In this document: in pieces, positions 39,211-50,084 of the stretch
Numbering within the stretch: position 1 is the first letter of the stretch
Layout of the letters: every line of letters begins with the position of its first letter
Assembly: GCA_963575745.1 (NCBI GenBank)
Contig: CAUYUJ010006524.1
Span: forward strand, 296,001 to 360,000
Length of the DNA: 64,000 nt
From: Prorocentrum cordatum
Taxonomy: Eukaryota; Sar; Dinophyceae; Prorocentrales; Prorocentraceae
Direction of reading: 5' to 3'
The notes under the pieces: generated by a model
What the model saw: the letters and a program-made list of their open reading frames with translations, nothing else
Told to the model about the DNA's origin: nothing
The model's database searches: none
Translations under genes and position numbers: made by a program

Positions 39211-39479
39211 CAACGCGGCTGAATCCGCGAAGATGTGCACCGTTCCCACCCGCGCGTTCATGCGGCGCGTGGGCGCGCGCGCGGGTCTCGTGCACTTGCC
39301 CGCGCTCGTGGCGAAGTGGGGTCCCTTGCTCGCGCACTGGCCGCTGGCGCGGGGGCGCAAGGTCGGTGAAAGACGCGCGATTTTTTGCCAGTTGCGCCCA
39401 TTTTTGCCACGGGTCGGACAGTTTCGTCCCAATGGACGTCGCTAGCGAGCACACGCGCAGCATCGGCAAGGCCGCGCCG

Positions 39480-39730
39480 AGAAACTGAAGGCCGCGCTGC
39501 AGAACGCTTTCCAGTTCCTTGGCTTAGAGTTCAGGGTCGCCAAGCACGCTTGCCTGAACACCTGCGATCGCGTCGCCGTGGGCGACGTCGCGGTGATGCG
39601 GAGCGCGGCAAGCGGCTACGCGATGGACCTTCCACGTCGCCAAGTACTACGCCAGCGTCTGGCGGGCGGACTTCGGCGGCGCGCGGCGCGAAGCTGCAGT
39701 GCGTGGTCTTAGACGAGATGGCGGGGGGGG
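39480..39730 (+). pseudogene. Possible decayed coding fragment
   Basis: AEKLKAALQNAFQFLGLEFR, VAKHACLNTCDRVAVGDVAV in one frame, then FHVAKYYASVWRADFGGA in another. Protein-like with one shift; family unknown. Confidence 0.35.
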
Positions 39731-40330
39731 GGGGGGGGGCGGTGGCGTGGACCATTGACCTTGGAGGCCGCGCGATCGTCCTCAATCCGCTTGGCTACGG
39801 CCAAGAAAACGGAGCTGTAGCTCCTGCGCGCGGAGCGCTGGGGGGGGGATCGGCGGCTGCAGCCGCGCAGACAGAATTGAATTGCAGCTCCAGCTGCTGC
39901 GACACGCATCATCCACATCATCATCCCTGATATACATGAACATAATTTAACGTCTTTGACCATGCCGGTGAACACTTTGACCCGCACAAGCACACCTCGC
40001 CTTTTGGTTGTATAACACATTAACTGCGTTTAAGCTACTCTGCGGGAGCGAAGCCGTGCTAAACAATTTCAAATGTCAGCTGAACTACGTTAGCCTGCTT
40101 AGAGAAAAACTTAGAAGGCTTAGCAAGGGGCCCCATCAAGTAAGTACGCACGACCAGCATGCTTGGCCCAAGGGCCATCCCGCGCCCCATGTTCCCTACC
40201 TAGGCTCTGCCTAGAAGGGTTCTTACCATGTATGTTTAAAGGGCCGGGCAGTGGTCCTCGCCCCGGGCGCTTCCCCCAGTATCGGCGCCGCGGTTCCCCC
40301 AGTGACGGCCCCTTAGTTTAGCGTTGTTTA
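39731..40330. other. No gene recognised
   Basis: G-run at 39723-39739, otherwise unremarkable; lower GC from 39930. Confidence 0.45.
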
Positions 40331-41010
40331 GCCCATCTTAGCTTAGCATAATTTAGCTTATTTCATCTTAGCTTAGCTTAGTGACATCGTAGCTCTGGTT
40401 TATCTTAGCTTAGCTTACCTTCATCTTAGTTTCGCCGAGCTTTAGCATAGCAGAGCACAGCATAGCATAGCAGAGCGTAGCACAGCACAGCGCAGCACAG
40501 CATATCATAGCAAAGCCCAGCATAACATAGCATAGCGCAGCATAGCATAGCATAGCATCGCATAGCATCGCATAGCATAGCATAGCATAGCACAGCAGCA
40601 AAACAAAGGCAAAGCAACAGCAGCGACAGCAAAGCAAAGCAGACGCAAAAGCAAAGCAAATCAGAAACAAAGCAAAGCAAAGCAACGCAAAGCAATGCGA
40701 TAACATGCGTGTGTGTGTCTGTGCGCAGGCAAAGCAAAAAAAAGCTCAAGCAGCATCAACAACACCATCAAAGCAAAAGCAACAGCAAAAGCAAAAGCAA
40801 AGGCAAGGCAATGCAAAGCAAAAACAAAACCAATGCGAAAGTGTAGATGTAGATGTGAATGTAGGTGTAGGTGTAGATGTAGATGTAGATGTAGGTGTAG
40901 ATGTAGGTGTAGATGTAGATGTAGGTGTGAGTCTCGCAGTTGATGTTGATGTGGATGTAGATGCAGGTGTAGATGTTGATGTAGCTGTCGGTTTAGATAT
41001 AGATGTTGCT
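40331..41010 (+). repeat. Cascade of penta- and hexanucleotide repeats
   Basis: In order: CTTAG (40331-40440), CATAG (40443-40590), GCAAA (40595-40840), GTAGAT (40850-41000). Each block passes into the next through mixed units. Confidence 0.85.
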
Positions 41011-41029
41011 TTCCTAAATGCTCCAACTC

Positions 41030-41895
41030 CTAGGTAGGGTCGCACTGGGATAATTGGTGTATAGACTCTCTGTGCCTCTGCCGGGAGGGCATGTATTAGG
41101 GCGCCAGAGACGGGGTCACCGCAACCTGGGGCACGGGGAGCACCGATGTCCACGTTTTGTCGTGCTCCCGTTTAGGGAGCCCTGAGTGTAATGCACAAAG
41201 TCAGGGCTCAGGATGACCCTGACCATGGAACGGTGGGGTTGCGCATGACGGCCAGCCGAAATTCTGGCCGACTTCTACTGCACGAGAATGCAACGCTGCG
41301 GTCGGCCATTTGGGGGTACACATCGCTTTCGGCCGGAACTGCACACACACACACACACACGGGATGCCTTACGGTCAGGGTGTTTCGCTTGGCGTGTCCC
41401 GCCGCCTGTTCTGGCCCACCACGCGTCGCCGCGACACGGCGACCACGTCCCAGTCCCCAAGCATCGGTGTCCCGAGCCTTGCCCGGCCTCCCGCCCCCCG
41501 CGGGGCGGAGCGACACGCCATCTGCTTGCGAGGCATCGTGTGCCCCTCGGGCCGCCCTCGCGACACGCGAAGCAAAACATCGCGACCACGGTCGCTGCGA
41601 ACCGCGCCGGCGCGGAGTCTCTCTGCCCGCGAGCGCGTGCCCTCTGCCCGAGGAGCACGTGTAGTCACGAGGTCCTGACCCCTTCCCGAGGGCCAGCTTT
41701 TCATCCGGAGGCGTCCCTTGAGGGGTCCGTAGGTCATCACGCCTCGATCTCAGCCTGCTGTAAGAGTTGAGACCGAGCAGCACGAGCGTGCATATAGATA
41801 ATATCATTATCAATCACAGACAGATGCCTGATCGAGTTGCAAAAGTAAAAACCCAGCACTATCCTCTGGACAGCAAGCAATCTCTGAGGGTCCGT
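41030..41895. other. No gene recognised
   Basis: GC-rich; frames on both strands but no motif. CCGCCTGTTCTGGCCCACCA at 41401 has a relative at 42279. Confidence 0.4.
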
Positions 41896-41898
41896 TTC

Positions 41899-42046
41899 CT
41901 CCTCCTCCTCCTCCTCCTCCTCCTCCTCCTCCTCCTCCTCCTCCTCCTCCCCCTCTCGCTTCTCCTCTCACTTTTCCTGCCCCCCCCCCCCTCATCTTCC
42001 CCCCCTGATTCTGAAGGCCTTGCGGCTGGTGCCGCTGACCTTGAAG

Positions 42047-42085
<39 letters not shown>

Positions 42086-42086
42086 C
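41899..42086 (+). repeat. (CTC)n then (GAC)n
   Basis: CTC run to 41952, C-run at 41982-41991, GAC run at 42048-42085. Confidence 0.9.
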
Positions 42087-42536
42087 AGGACGACGGCCAC
42101 GTCGACGGCGGCAGCACTGCATCGTTTCTCGTTGCACGGGCTTGCACGGTTTGCTCTGCGGTGTTGCTTTTTGATGCGAGCTGTTTTCATGTTATTTGCG
42201 TCGCGGTACTGTTGCTACCGCACCGCGTTGCGCGGCACGCCATGTCTACGGTCGGGAACTTCGGGATAGCGCGTCGCGCCGCCAGTTCTGGACCACCACG
42301 CTTCGGTTGGGTGCGGATTAATAGGGGGCGATCAATGGGAGGGGCAGCGAGGGCTGCAGAAAAGGGGTCCTTTAGGAACCCGAAAGGGTCCCAGATGGGC
42401 CTTTCAGGGCCCGAAAAAAGGTCAACGTTTTCTTTCGCGCCCAATCTGGCGGTTTCGAAGACCTCTGCGCGCGCCGACGCTGCGTGAACCCAGCGTATAG
42501 GACCGCACCCGTCCCCTCCTACCCGAGGCCCCCGAC

Positions 42537-42698
42537 GTCATGATTTTTTCATGACGTTGACCCCCAGAGGTCTCGACCCATTCCCTGGGACCGGTCCTTC
42601 ACCCTGAGTCGTTTTCTGACGGCCCCGAGGCCCAGTAAGGGCCCCCAGAGGCCGAGAGTAGCGAAAGACCTCCCGTCGTGTTTTTTCCACATGGAGAG
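42537..42698 (+). mobile_element. Right half of a T10 element next to an exon
   Basis: CGTTTTCTGACGGCCCCGAG, GCCCAGTAAGGGCCC and AGAGTAGCGAAAGAC match 3640-3715. It ends close to the start of the exon at 42701, so it may form the 3' end of the long intron. Confidence 0.5.
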
Positions 42699-42700
42699 AG

Positions 42701-42940
42701 GGGGTCTGGGACCGGAGGTACACGCGCCTGGCCTGCCGCGAGCCCACCGCCACACGCGCCGACTTCCTGCGCGCGCTGCGGCACGCGGAGGGCCTCTCGG
42801 CCGCAGCGCGGCTGCGGGCGCGGCTGCGGGAGGCCCGCGCGCGCTGCGGGCGGCCGCCGCCGGAGCACCTCGAGGCCCTGCCCGCCGACGCCGGCGACCG
42901 CGCCGAGCAGAGCAAGCTCGGCGGCGAGCCCGGGGGGAAA
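42701..42940 (+). CDS. Helical exon, probably same gene as 32.7 kb
   Basis: Reads VWDRRYTRLACREPTATRAD, FLRALRHAEGLSAAARLRAR, LREARARCGRPPPEHLEALP. The DFLRAL motif and style resemble the EF-hand-like exon at 32715. The donor AAA|GTGAGAA at 42941 is strong. Confidence 0.65.
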
Positions 42941-43208
42941 GTGAGAAGGGGCGGGCCTGTTTTCCACCACCACAACCATAAGTTGGAGGGGGAGGGGGTC
43001 CTCCTCCTCCTCCTCCTCCTCCTCCTCCTCCTCCTCATCCTCCTCCTCCTCCTCATCGTTCTCTTCGTCCTACTCGTTCTCTTCGTCCTTTTCCTCCTCC
43101 TCCCTCCTCCCTCCTCCCTCCTCCTCCTCCTCCTCCTCCTCCTCCTCCTCCTCCTTGGTGGGGTTGGTGGGAAACAGGCCCATCATGAGAAGGGGCGGGC
43201 CTTCTCAG
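42941..43208 (+). mobile_element. GT-AG intron formed by a T2 element
   Basis: GTGAGAAGGGGCGGGCC...CCTTCTCAG. The T2 element (42958-43185) with a (CTC)n core is flanked by a 16-bp direct repeat, TGAGAAGGGGCGGGCC, at 42942-42957 and 43186-43201. The duplicated bases carry the donor on one side and lead into the acceptor on the other. Confidence 0.65.
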
Positions 43209-43246
43209 AAGGCTCGGAAGCCCCCCGAGCTTCTGAGATGGTTAAG

Positions 43247-43460
43247 ATTTTTTGGGGTCAGGCGATAACCTGGGTTATCGGGCTTGCCCCCCCCCCCCCC
43301 CCTCCCCCCTCCAGGATAACTTAACCTTGCCGGTTGTGCAGGTCTGGGGTGGGGGGCGCGGGCATATGCAGGGCTGTCCACTCCACAGCGCGAAGGTTGG
43401 GTTATCGGCCGGCCCTCCCCCAGCCCTCGATAACCCGGGTTATCGCCGACTCCAAAAAAC
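43247..43460. mobile_element. T7 foldback element with internal palindromes
   Basis: TTTTTTGGGGTCAGGCGATA with ACCTGGGTTATCGGG pairs with CCCTCGATAACCCGGGTTAT then CGCCGACTCCAAAAAAC. Each arm contains its own palindrome around GATAACC(C/T)GGGTTATC. Confidence 0.75.
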
Positions 43461-43599
43461 ACTGCCTCTTTTCTGAACCTTCCCCGAAGACAAGGACAAC
43501 TTTTCAAGAGGGCCGCAGCCTTTCAGGAGGCCGGAGGCCTTATGAGAAGCCCTGCCGCCTTCCGAGAAGGCCTTCTCCGTCTCACTGCCCCCCCTTGCT

Positions 43600-43675
43600 C
43601 GCCGCCGGCAAGCGGAGGATGCGGGAAGACATGGAGGAGATCCAGGTGCGCTGGCGCGCGATGTCCGCCATCGCG
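43600..43675 (+). CDS. Short coiled-coil exon
   Basis: Reads LAAGKRRMREDMEEIQVRWR, AMSAIAV. It follows a C-rich tract. Likely belongs to the gene of 42701-42940. Confidence 0.5.
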
Positions 43676-43734
43676 GTACCGCGGTGTATTTGGGGTAGCG
43701 CCAGAGATGGCATGATGTAGGCCCAGGGACGTGT

Positions 43735-43925
43735 CGAACACCGGAAGGTGAGACACGGTCGGAGCTCGAAGCGTTCGGGCGTTTCCGGTGGATGTCTGCT
43801 TTTTCGAGCATAGGGATGCGTTCCACAGCTGCTCCTCGCGGAGAGCGTTCTAGGGTTGCCCGGATCGTCCCGAGCGGCCGCCAGATTCCCGAGCCATGAC
43901 CAGAAAGCCAACCACTGAAGACGGG
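43735..43925 (+). repeat. Dispersed repeat shared with 3.75 and 31.6 kb
   Basis: GTTCGGGCGTTTCCGGTGGA then TGTCTGC; GCGGAGAGCGTTCTAGGGTT; GCCCGGATCGTCCCGAGCGG. Confidence 0.6.
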
Positions 43926-43973
43926 ATATAGTCCCAGGGGGGAGCGCATCGACCCTCAATGCCGATATGGCTG

Positions 43974-44160
43974 TGGAGGACGATGAATGGTGAGGAAGCA
44001 TGTTGCCAAATAATGTCCAGATGTCTAAAACATGTGTTAACCATGCTTTAAGCATATAATACAGCATGCGTAAACCATGTTTAGAACATGTTTCCGACAT
44101 GTTACGCACATTTTAAATTCAATGATAGGACTGTTAGGGTGTCCAGTGTCGCGGCATCCA
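43974..44160. mobile_element. T4 element with about 41-bp flanking duplication
   Basis: Same sequence as 12242-12435. The bases at 43927-43967 (ATATAGTCCCAGGGGGGAGC and following) recur at 44164-44205. Confidence 0.65.
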
Positions 44161-44278
44161 CAAATATAGTCCCAGGGGGGGAGCGCATCGACCCTCAATG
44201 CCGACATGGGCCCGATAGCCCCCCCCCTCTTCCCGGAGAGCGGGGATTCGTTCTCGGGGGCCTGCCGATCAATCGCCA

Positions 44279-44435
44279 GGAGGGAAAAACACACAGACAC
44301 AATGAATCGTCGATTCCCCCGAAAATATGGGAAGATATGGGAAGAGGAGGGGAAAACGCCAACCCAAAAAGTGTGGGAACATGTGGGGAATCCTGGGATT
44401 CGTGTGTATTTTTTGTGTGTCCCTGGGCCCCCTCA
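44279..44435 (+). repeat. Repeat shared with the LINE 2 insertion
   Basis: GGAGGGAAAAACACACAGAC, ATATGGGAAG, GTGTGTCCCTGGGCCCC; compare 27180-27347. Confidence 0.6.
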
Positions 44436-44593
44436 CATCGGCGATGCAGCATCGCCGACGCCAGCTGGAGGGTTCCCCCCCCCACGGAGGGCCGGTCCTC
44501 CCCTCACGTACTCCCCCGTGCAGTTATGATTAAGTCGGGCTTGTCCCTCTACAGGAAGAGTACCCAAAGATAGTAAACAATAGTCTGGGGACG

Positions 44594-44710
44594 TTTTTTT
44601 CCCAACCCTCCTCGGTTGGGTATTCGTTTTGAATAGAGCAGTGTGGTCTCCACTCCTTCCTTCCTTCCTCCTCCCTCCCTCCCTGCCTCTTCCTGTCTTG
44701 CCTGCGGGCG
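44594..44710 (+). repeat. Leader 1 and pyrimidine tract
   Basis: CCCAACCCTCCTCGGTTGGG, TATTCGTTTTGAATAGAGCA, then CTTCC/CCTCC tract. Contains a short hairpin (CCCAACC...GGTTGGG). Confidence 0.7.
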
Positions 44711-46790
44711 GCTGCGATCTGTGAAACTGTCGCCATGTTCGAGGCCTGCTGGGGGGCCCAGCAAAGTGAGGGCGACGCGCAGATTCAAATTGGACCTCGC
44801 CATCCCTGGGGGGGTTGCGATCTGTGAAACTGCCGCCATTTTCGAGGCCTGCTGGGGGGCCCAGCAAAGTGAGGGCGACGCGCAGATTCAAATTAGACCT
44901 CGCCATCCCTGGGGGGGCTGCGATCTGTGAAAGTGTCGCCACTTTCGAGGCCTGCTGGGGGGCTCAGCACAGTGAGGGCGACGCGCAGATTCAAATTAGA
45001 CCTCGCCATCCCTGGGGGGCTGCGATCTGTGAAACTGTCGCCACTTTCGAGGCCTGCTGGGGGGCCCAGCACAGTGAGGGCACGCGCAGATTCAAATTAG
45101 ACCTCGCCATCCCTGGGGGGCTGCGATCTGTGAAACTGTCGCCATTTTCGAGGCCTGCTGGGGGGCCCAGCACAGTGAGGGCGACGCGCGGATTCAAATT
45201 AGACCTCGCCATCCCTGGGGGGCTGCGATCTGTGAAACTGTCGCCATTTTCGAGGCCTGCTGGGGGGCCCAGCACAGTGAGGGCGACGCGCGGATTCAAA
45301 TTGGACCTCGCCATCCCTGGGGGGGTTGCGATCTGTGAAACTGCCGCCAATTTCGAGGCCTACTGGGGGGCCCAGCACAATGAGGGCCACGCGCGGATTC
45401 AAATTAGACCTCGCCATCTCTGGGGGGGCTGCGATCTGTGAAACTGTCGCCATTTCGAGGCCTGCTGGGGGGCCCTGCACAGTGAGGGCGACGGGCGGAC
45501 CCAAATTAGACCTCGCCATCCCTGGGGGGGCTGCGATCTGTGAAACTGTCGCCACTTTCGAGGCCTGCTGGGGGGCCCTGCACAGTGAGGGCGAGACCCA
45601 AATTAGACCTCGCCATCCCTGGGGGGCTGCGATCTGTGAAACTGTCGCCACTTTCGAGGCCTGCTGGGGGGCCCAGCACAGTGAGGCGACGCGCAGACCC
45701 AAATTAGACCTCGCCATCCTTTGGGGGGCTGCGATCTGTGAAACTGTCGCCACTTTCGAGGCCTGCTGGGGGGCCCAGCACAGTGAGGGCCACGCGCGGA
45801 TTCAAATTAGACCTCGCCATCCGTGGGGGGCTGCGATCTGTGAAAGTGTCGCCACTTTCGAGGCCTGCTGGGGGGCCCAGCACAGTGAGGGCGACGCGCG
45901 GATTCAAATTAGACCTCGCCATCCCTGGGGGGCTGCGATCTGTGAAACTGTCGCCACTTTCGCTGGGGGGCCCAGCACAGTGACGCCACGCGCGGACCCA
46001 AATTAGACCTCGCCATCCCTGGGGGGCTGCGATCTGTGAAAGTGTCGCCACTTTCGAGCCCTGCTGGGGGGCCCAGCACAGTGACGCCACGGGCGGACTC
46101 AATTTGGAACTCGCCATCCCTGGGGGGCTGCGATCTGTGAAACTGTCGCCACTTTCGAGGCCTGCTGGGGAGCGCAGCACAGTGACGCCACGCGCGGACC
46201 CACACTAGACCTCGCCATCCGTGGGGGGCTGCGATCTGTGAAAGTGTCGCCACTTTCGAGGGCTGCTGGGGGGCCCAGCGCAGTGACGCCACGCGCGGAC
46301 CCAAATTAGACCTCGCCATCCTTTGGGGGGCTGCGATCTGTGAAACTGTCGCCACTTTCGAGGCCTGCTGGGGGGCCCAGCACAGTGACGCAACGCGCGG
46401 ACCCAAATTAGACCTCGCCATCCCTGGGGGGCTGCGATCTGTGAAATCGTCGCCACTTTCGAGGCCTGCTGGGGGGCCCAGCACAGTGACGCCACGTGCA
46501 GACCCAAGTTAGACCTCGCCATCCGTGGGGGGCTGCGATCTGTGAAACTGCCGCCACTTTCGAGGCCTGCTGGGGGGCCCAGCACAGTGACGCCACGCGC
46601 GGACCCAAATTAGACCTCGCCATCCCTGGTGGGATTCGATATGTGAAGCTGTCACCATTCTCGAGGCCTGCTGGGGGGGGGCAGCACAGTGACGCCACGG
46701 GCGGACCCAAATTAGGCCTCGCCATCCCAGGGGGGCTGCGATATGAGATCCCCGCTTTCGAAGTGGCTAGGGTTGCTCAGGGACTGTAAT
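44711..46790 (+). repeat. 102-bp satellite array A1
   Basis: About 20 units with the core GCTGCGATCTGTGAAACTGT, CGCCACTTTCGAGGCCTGCT, GGGGGGCCCAGCACAGTGA and AGACCTCGCCATCCCTG. Units in the first half carry GGGCGACGCGC; those in the second half carry CGCCACGCGCGGACCC. Confidence 0.95.
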
Positions 46791-47074
46791 TAACCAGCTT
46801 CATCTAGCCCTTGTCCTGTAGCCAGTGTCCTTCGAGTCTCCCGAATTCCGTCTGCAGACATATGTAACCCTCGCTCCGTCATCGCCCCCCTTTTTATAAA
46901 CGTGACCTAAACTATTTGCGCCCCGCGTTTGCGCAGGGGTTGGGTACGTCGCCAGGGTAATTGTTCCCAACCCTCCTGCGTTGGGTACTCGTTTTGAATA
47001 GGGCACTGTGGTCTCCACCTTCCTTCTCCTCCTCCCGCCTCTTCCCGCCTCCTCCTCTCTTCTCTTGCTCTTAC
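46791..47074 (+). repeat. Tail 1, leader 2 and pyrimidine tract
   Basis: Tail GGGTTGGGTACGTCGCCAGG at 46937, then leader CCCAACCCTCCTGCGTTGGG, TACTCGTTTTGAATAGGGCA at 46966. Confidence 0.65.
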
Positions 47075-48720
47075 CCTTGGGGGGCTGCGATCTGTGAAAC
47101 TGTCGCCACTTTCGAGGGCTGTTGGGGGGCCCAGCGGAGTGACGCCCTACGGGGACTCAGATTAGACCTCGCCATCTCTGGGGGGCTGCGATCTGCGAAA
47201 CTGTCGCCACTTTCGAGAGCTGCTGGGGGGCCCAGCGGAGTGACGCCCTACGGGGACTCAGATTAGACCTCGCCATCCCTGGGGGGCTGCGATCTGTGAA
47301 ACTGTCGCCACTTTCGAGGGCTGCTGGGGGGCCCAGCGGAGTGACGCCCTACGGGGACTCAGATTAGACCTCGCCATCCCTGGGGGGCGGCGATCTGCGA
47401 GACTGTCGTCACTTTCGAGGGCTGCTGGGGTGGCCAGCGGAGTGACGCCCCACGGGGACTCAGATTAGACCTCGCCATCCCTGGGGGGCTGCGATCTGTG
47501 AAACTGTTGCCACTTTCGAGGACTGCTGGGGTGGCCAGCGGAGTGACGCCCTACGGGGACTCAGATTAGACCTCGCCATCCCTGGGGGGCTGCGATCTGC
47601 GAAACTGTCGCCGCTTTCGAGGGCTGCTGGGGTGGCCAGCGGAGTGACGCCCTACGGGGACTCAGATTAGACCTCGCCATCCCTGGGGGGCTGCGATCTG
47701 TGAAACTGTCGCCACTTTCGAGGGCTGCTGGGGTGGCCAGCGGAGTGACGCCCCACGGGGACTCAGATTAGACCTCGCCATCTCTGGGGGGCTGCGATCT
47801 GTGAAACTGTCGCCACTTTCGAGGGCTGCTGGGGTGGCCAGCGGAGTGACGCCCTACGGGGACTCAGATTAGACCTCGCCATCCCGGGGGGGCTGCGATC
47901 TGCGAAACTACCGCCACGTTCGAGGCCTGCTGGAGGGCCCAGCGGAGTGACGCCCTACGGGGATTCAGATTAGACCTCGCCATCCCTGGGGGGGTGCGAT
48001 CTGTGAAGCTGTCGCCACTTTCGAGCCCTGCTGGGGGGCCCAGCACAGTGACGCCCCACGGGGACTTAGATTTGACCTCGCCATCCCTGGGGGGTTGCGA
48101 TCTGTGAAGCTGTCGCCACTTTCGAAGGCTGCTGGGGGGGCCCAGCAGAGTGACGCCCTACGGGGACTCAGATTAGACCTCGCCATCCCTGGGGGGCTGC
48201 GATCTGTGAAACTGTCGCCACTTTCGAGGACTGCTGGGGGGCCCAGCGGAGTGACGCCCTACGGGGATTCAGATTAGACCTCGCCATTCCTGGGGGGCTG
48301 CGATCTGTGAAACTGTCGCCACTTTCGAGGGCTGCTGGGGGGCCCAGCGGAGTGACGCCCTACGGGGATTCAGATTAGACCTCGCCATCCCTGGGGGGCT
48401 GCGATCTGTGAAACTGTCGCCACTTTCGAAGGCTGCGTGGGGGGGCCAGCGGAGTGACGCCCTACGGGGATACAGATTAGACCTCGCCATCCCTGGGGGG
48501 CTGCGATCTGTGAAACTGTCGCCACTTTCGAAGGCTGCTTGGGGGGCCAGCGGAGTGACGTCCTACGGGGACTCAGATTAGACCTCGCCAGCGCTGAGGG
48601 GCTACGATCTGTGAAATTGTCGCCACTTTCGAGGGCTGCTGTGGGGCCCACGAAACTGTCGCCACTTTCGAGACCTGCTGCGGGGTCCAGCATAGTGACG
48701 CCCTACGCGGACGCAGATTG
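47075..48720 (+). repeat. 102-bp satellite array A2
   Basis: About 16 units, variant with GAGTGACGCCCTACGGGGAC and GGCTGCTGGGG(T/G)GGCC. More uniform than A1. Confidence 0.95.
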
Positions 48721-49339
48721 GACCCGTCATTCTACATCGTCTATCCCGCATCTGCGATCGACTGTATGTGTGCGAGGAACTAGACATGGAGTGGTCTGGC
48801 ACTGACTGACGTCAAATCGTTGTGTGCCAGTGTCTCCTGGGGTGTTGCCTGATGTGGATGCAGCTCGTCGGCGCTGCGACTCGAGCTGGCGGTCGTCCTT
48901 CGGACCCGCAGAAACATCTGCTGAGCTCGATGAGCTAGGGGAACTACAGGAAAGAAGTGCAGGAAACGGAGGCCGGTCATGCACTCGCCGATACCTCGTT
49001 GCTCTGTCATCGTCTTTGCTGTTGCATGATCCTTATCTGGCCTGCCGGCGCCGCGGCTCGAGCTGGCGGTCGCCCTTAGGAACCGCGGGAACATCTTCTG
49101 AGATAAGTGGACGCCGCCGCCTTACTTGCAGGCAGCGCATTGCATTCGCGGACAGCAGCATGGCAGACCGCAGTGAGATCCCCAGTCGCGTGGTGTTGCC
49201 GAGCCTGGTGGAGACGCGCGCGATCGACCTGAAGTCCCAATCGCGCGTGCACTGTACCTGCGTGGCGTTCAGGCACGCGCGTGATGCTGCTCGCTCCGCG
49301 TTCAACCAGTACGTCGCCAGTGCAACTTTGGACGATGGA
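48721..49339. other. Inter-array region with an internal duplication
   Basis: GACTCGAGCTGGCGGTCGTC at 48876 and GGCTCGAGCTGGCGGTCGCC at 49052 are parts of a unit of about 180 bp present twice (48840-48930 and 49020-49110). The rest has open frames (SEIPSRVVLPSLVETRAIDL) that might be coding. Confidence 0.45.
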
Positions 49340-49500
49340 CAACCGATTGATGATACGCGACCCCGGCCTTGAGTTTCTTTCCCGCGGGCCGCCCGCAGAC
49401 CTGGCGGCGCGCCTGCGAGCGTTCAGCTCCCGCGCTGAAATGTGCGGGAAGGAGGCGGAGAAGCTAGCGGGCGAGCTACGCCTCGCTCGTTCCTTGCACT
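49340..49500 (+). CDS. Candidate helical coding fragment inside the giant element
   Basis: Reads DPGLEFLSRGPPADLAARLR, AFSSRAEMCGKEAEKLAGEL, RLARSLH. Resembles the host coiled-coil exons rather than any transposase. If real, the giant element carries captured host sequence. Confidence 0.4.
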
Positions 49501-49679
49501 CTAAACAAGTTTTATCATGTGGAACTCTGCGACGACATGGCGCAGGCAGCGCTGCGGGTTTAGCTCGCACTTGAAAAACGCGGCAGTCTTCTGTCTCCTC
49601 CCGCCACTTTCATCGTCGTCCTATTCCCCGCCTCACCTTCTCCATGCATGCTGCTGCTTCCGCGATGGCCTTTCGCCCC

Positions 49680-49980
49680 CCCCGCCCTCCATTCCATCCC
49701 TCTCCTACCCCTCGTTCCCGTGCCCGTTCTTCTTCGATCCTGGGGCCTCAAGCCTCGTTCTTTCGATCGTCGTCCTGTGAATCGTGCAACGCATGCGCAT
49801 CCCATGTAGCTTGCACAGCAAATCGCCGCGTCTACACTGTCGTTGTTCCTGCTAGTGTTGGCATACTCCTCTTGCCATTTGATGCGCGTGGGTTGGGTAC
49901 GTCGCAGGGTAATTTCTTCATAACTAAAAGATGTGTTACAGGTATGGTGTGATCTATGTTTGAGCAGTTTCTAGGACTTG
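49680..49980 (+). repeat. Left copy of a duplicated flank of array A3, with tail 2
   Basis: GAATCGTGCAACGCATGCGC, CGCGTCTACACTGTCGTTGT, GGGTTGGGTACGTCGCAGGG; the same order is at 51660-51895. Confidence 0.75.
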
Positions 49981-50084
49981 TTTTTTCCAAACCCTCCTGC
50001 GTTGGGTACTCGTTAAGAATAGAGCACTGCGGTCGCGTCTTTTTCCTCCTCCCGCCTCCTCCTCTCTTCCCTCCTCCTCTCTTC
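49981..50084 (+). repeat. Leader 3 and pyrimidine tract
   Basis: CCAAACCCTCCTGCGTTGGG, TACTCGTTAAGAATAGAGCA, then CCTCC tract. Confidence 0.7.
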
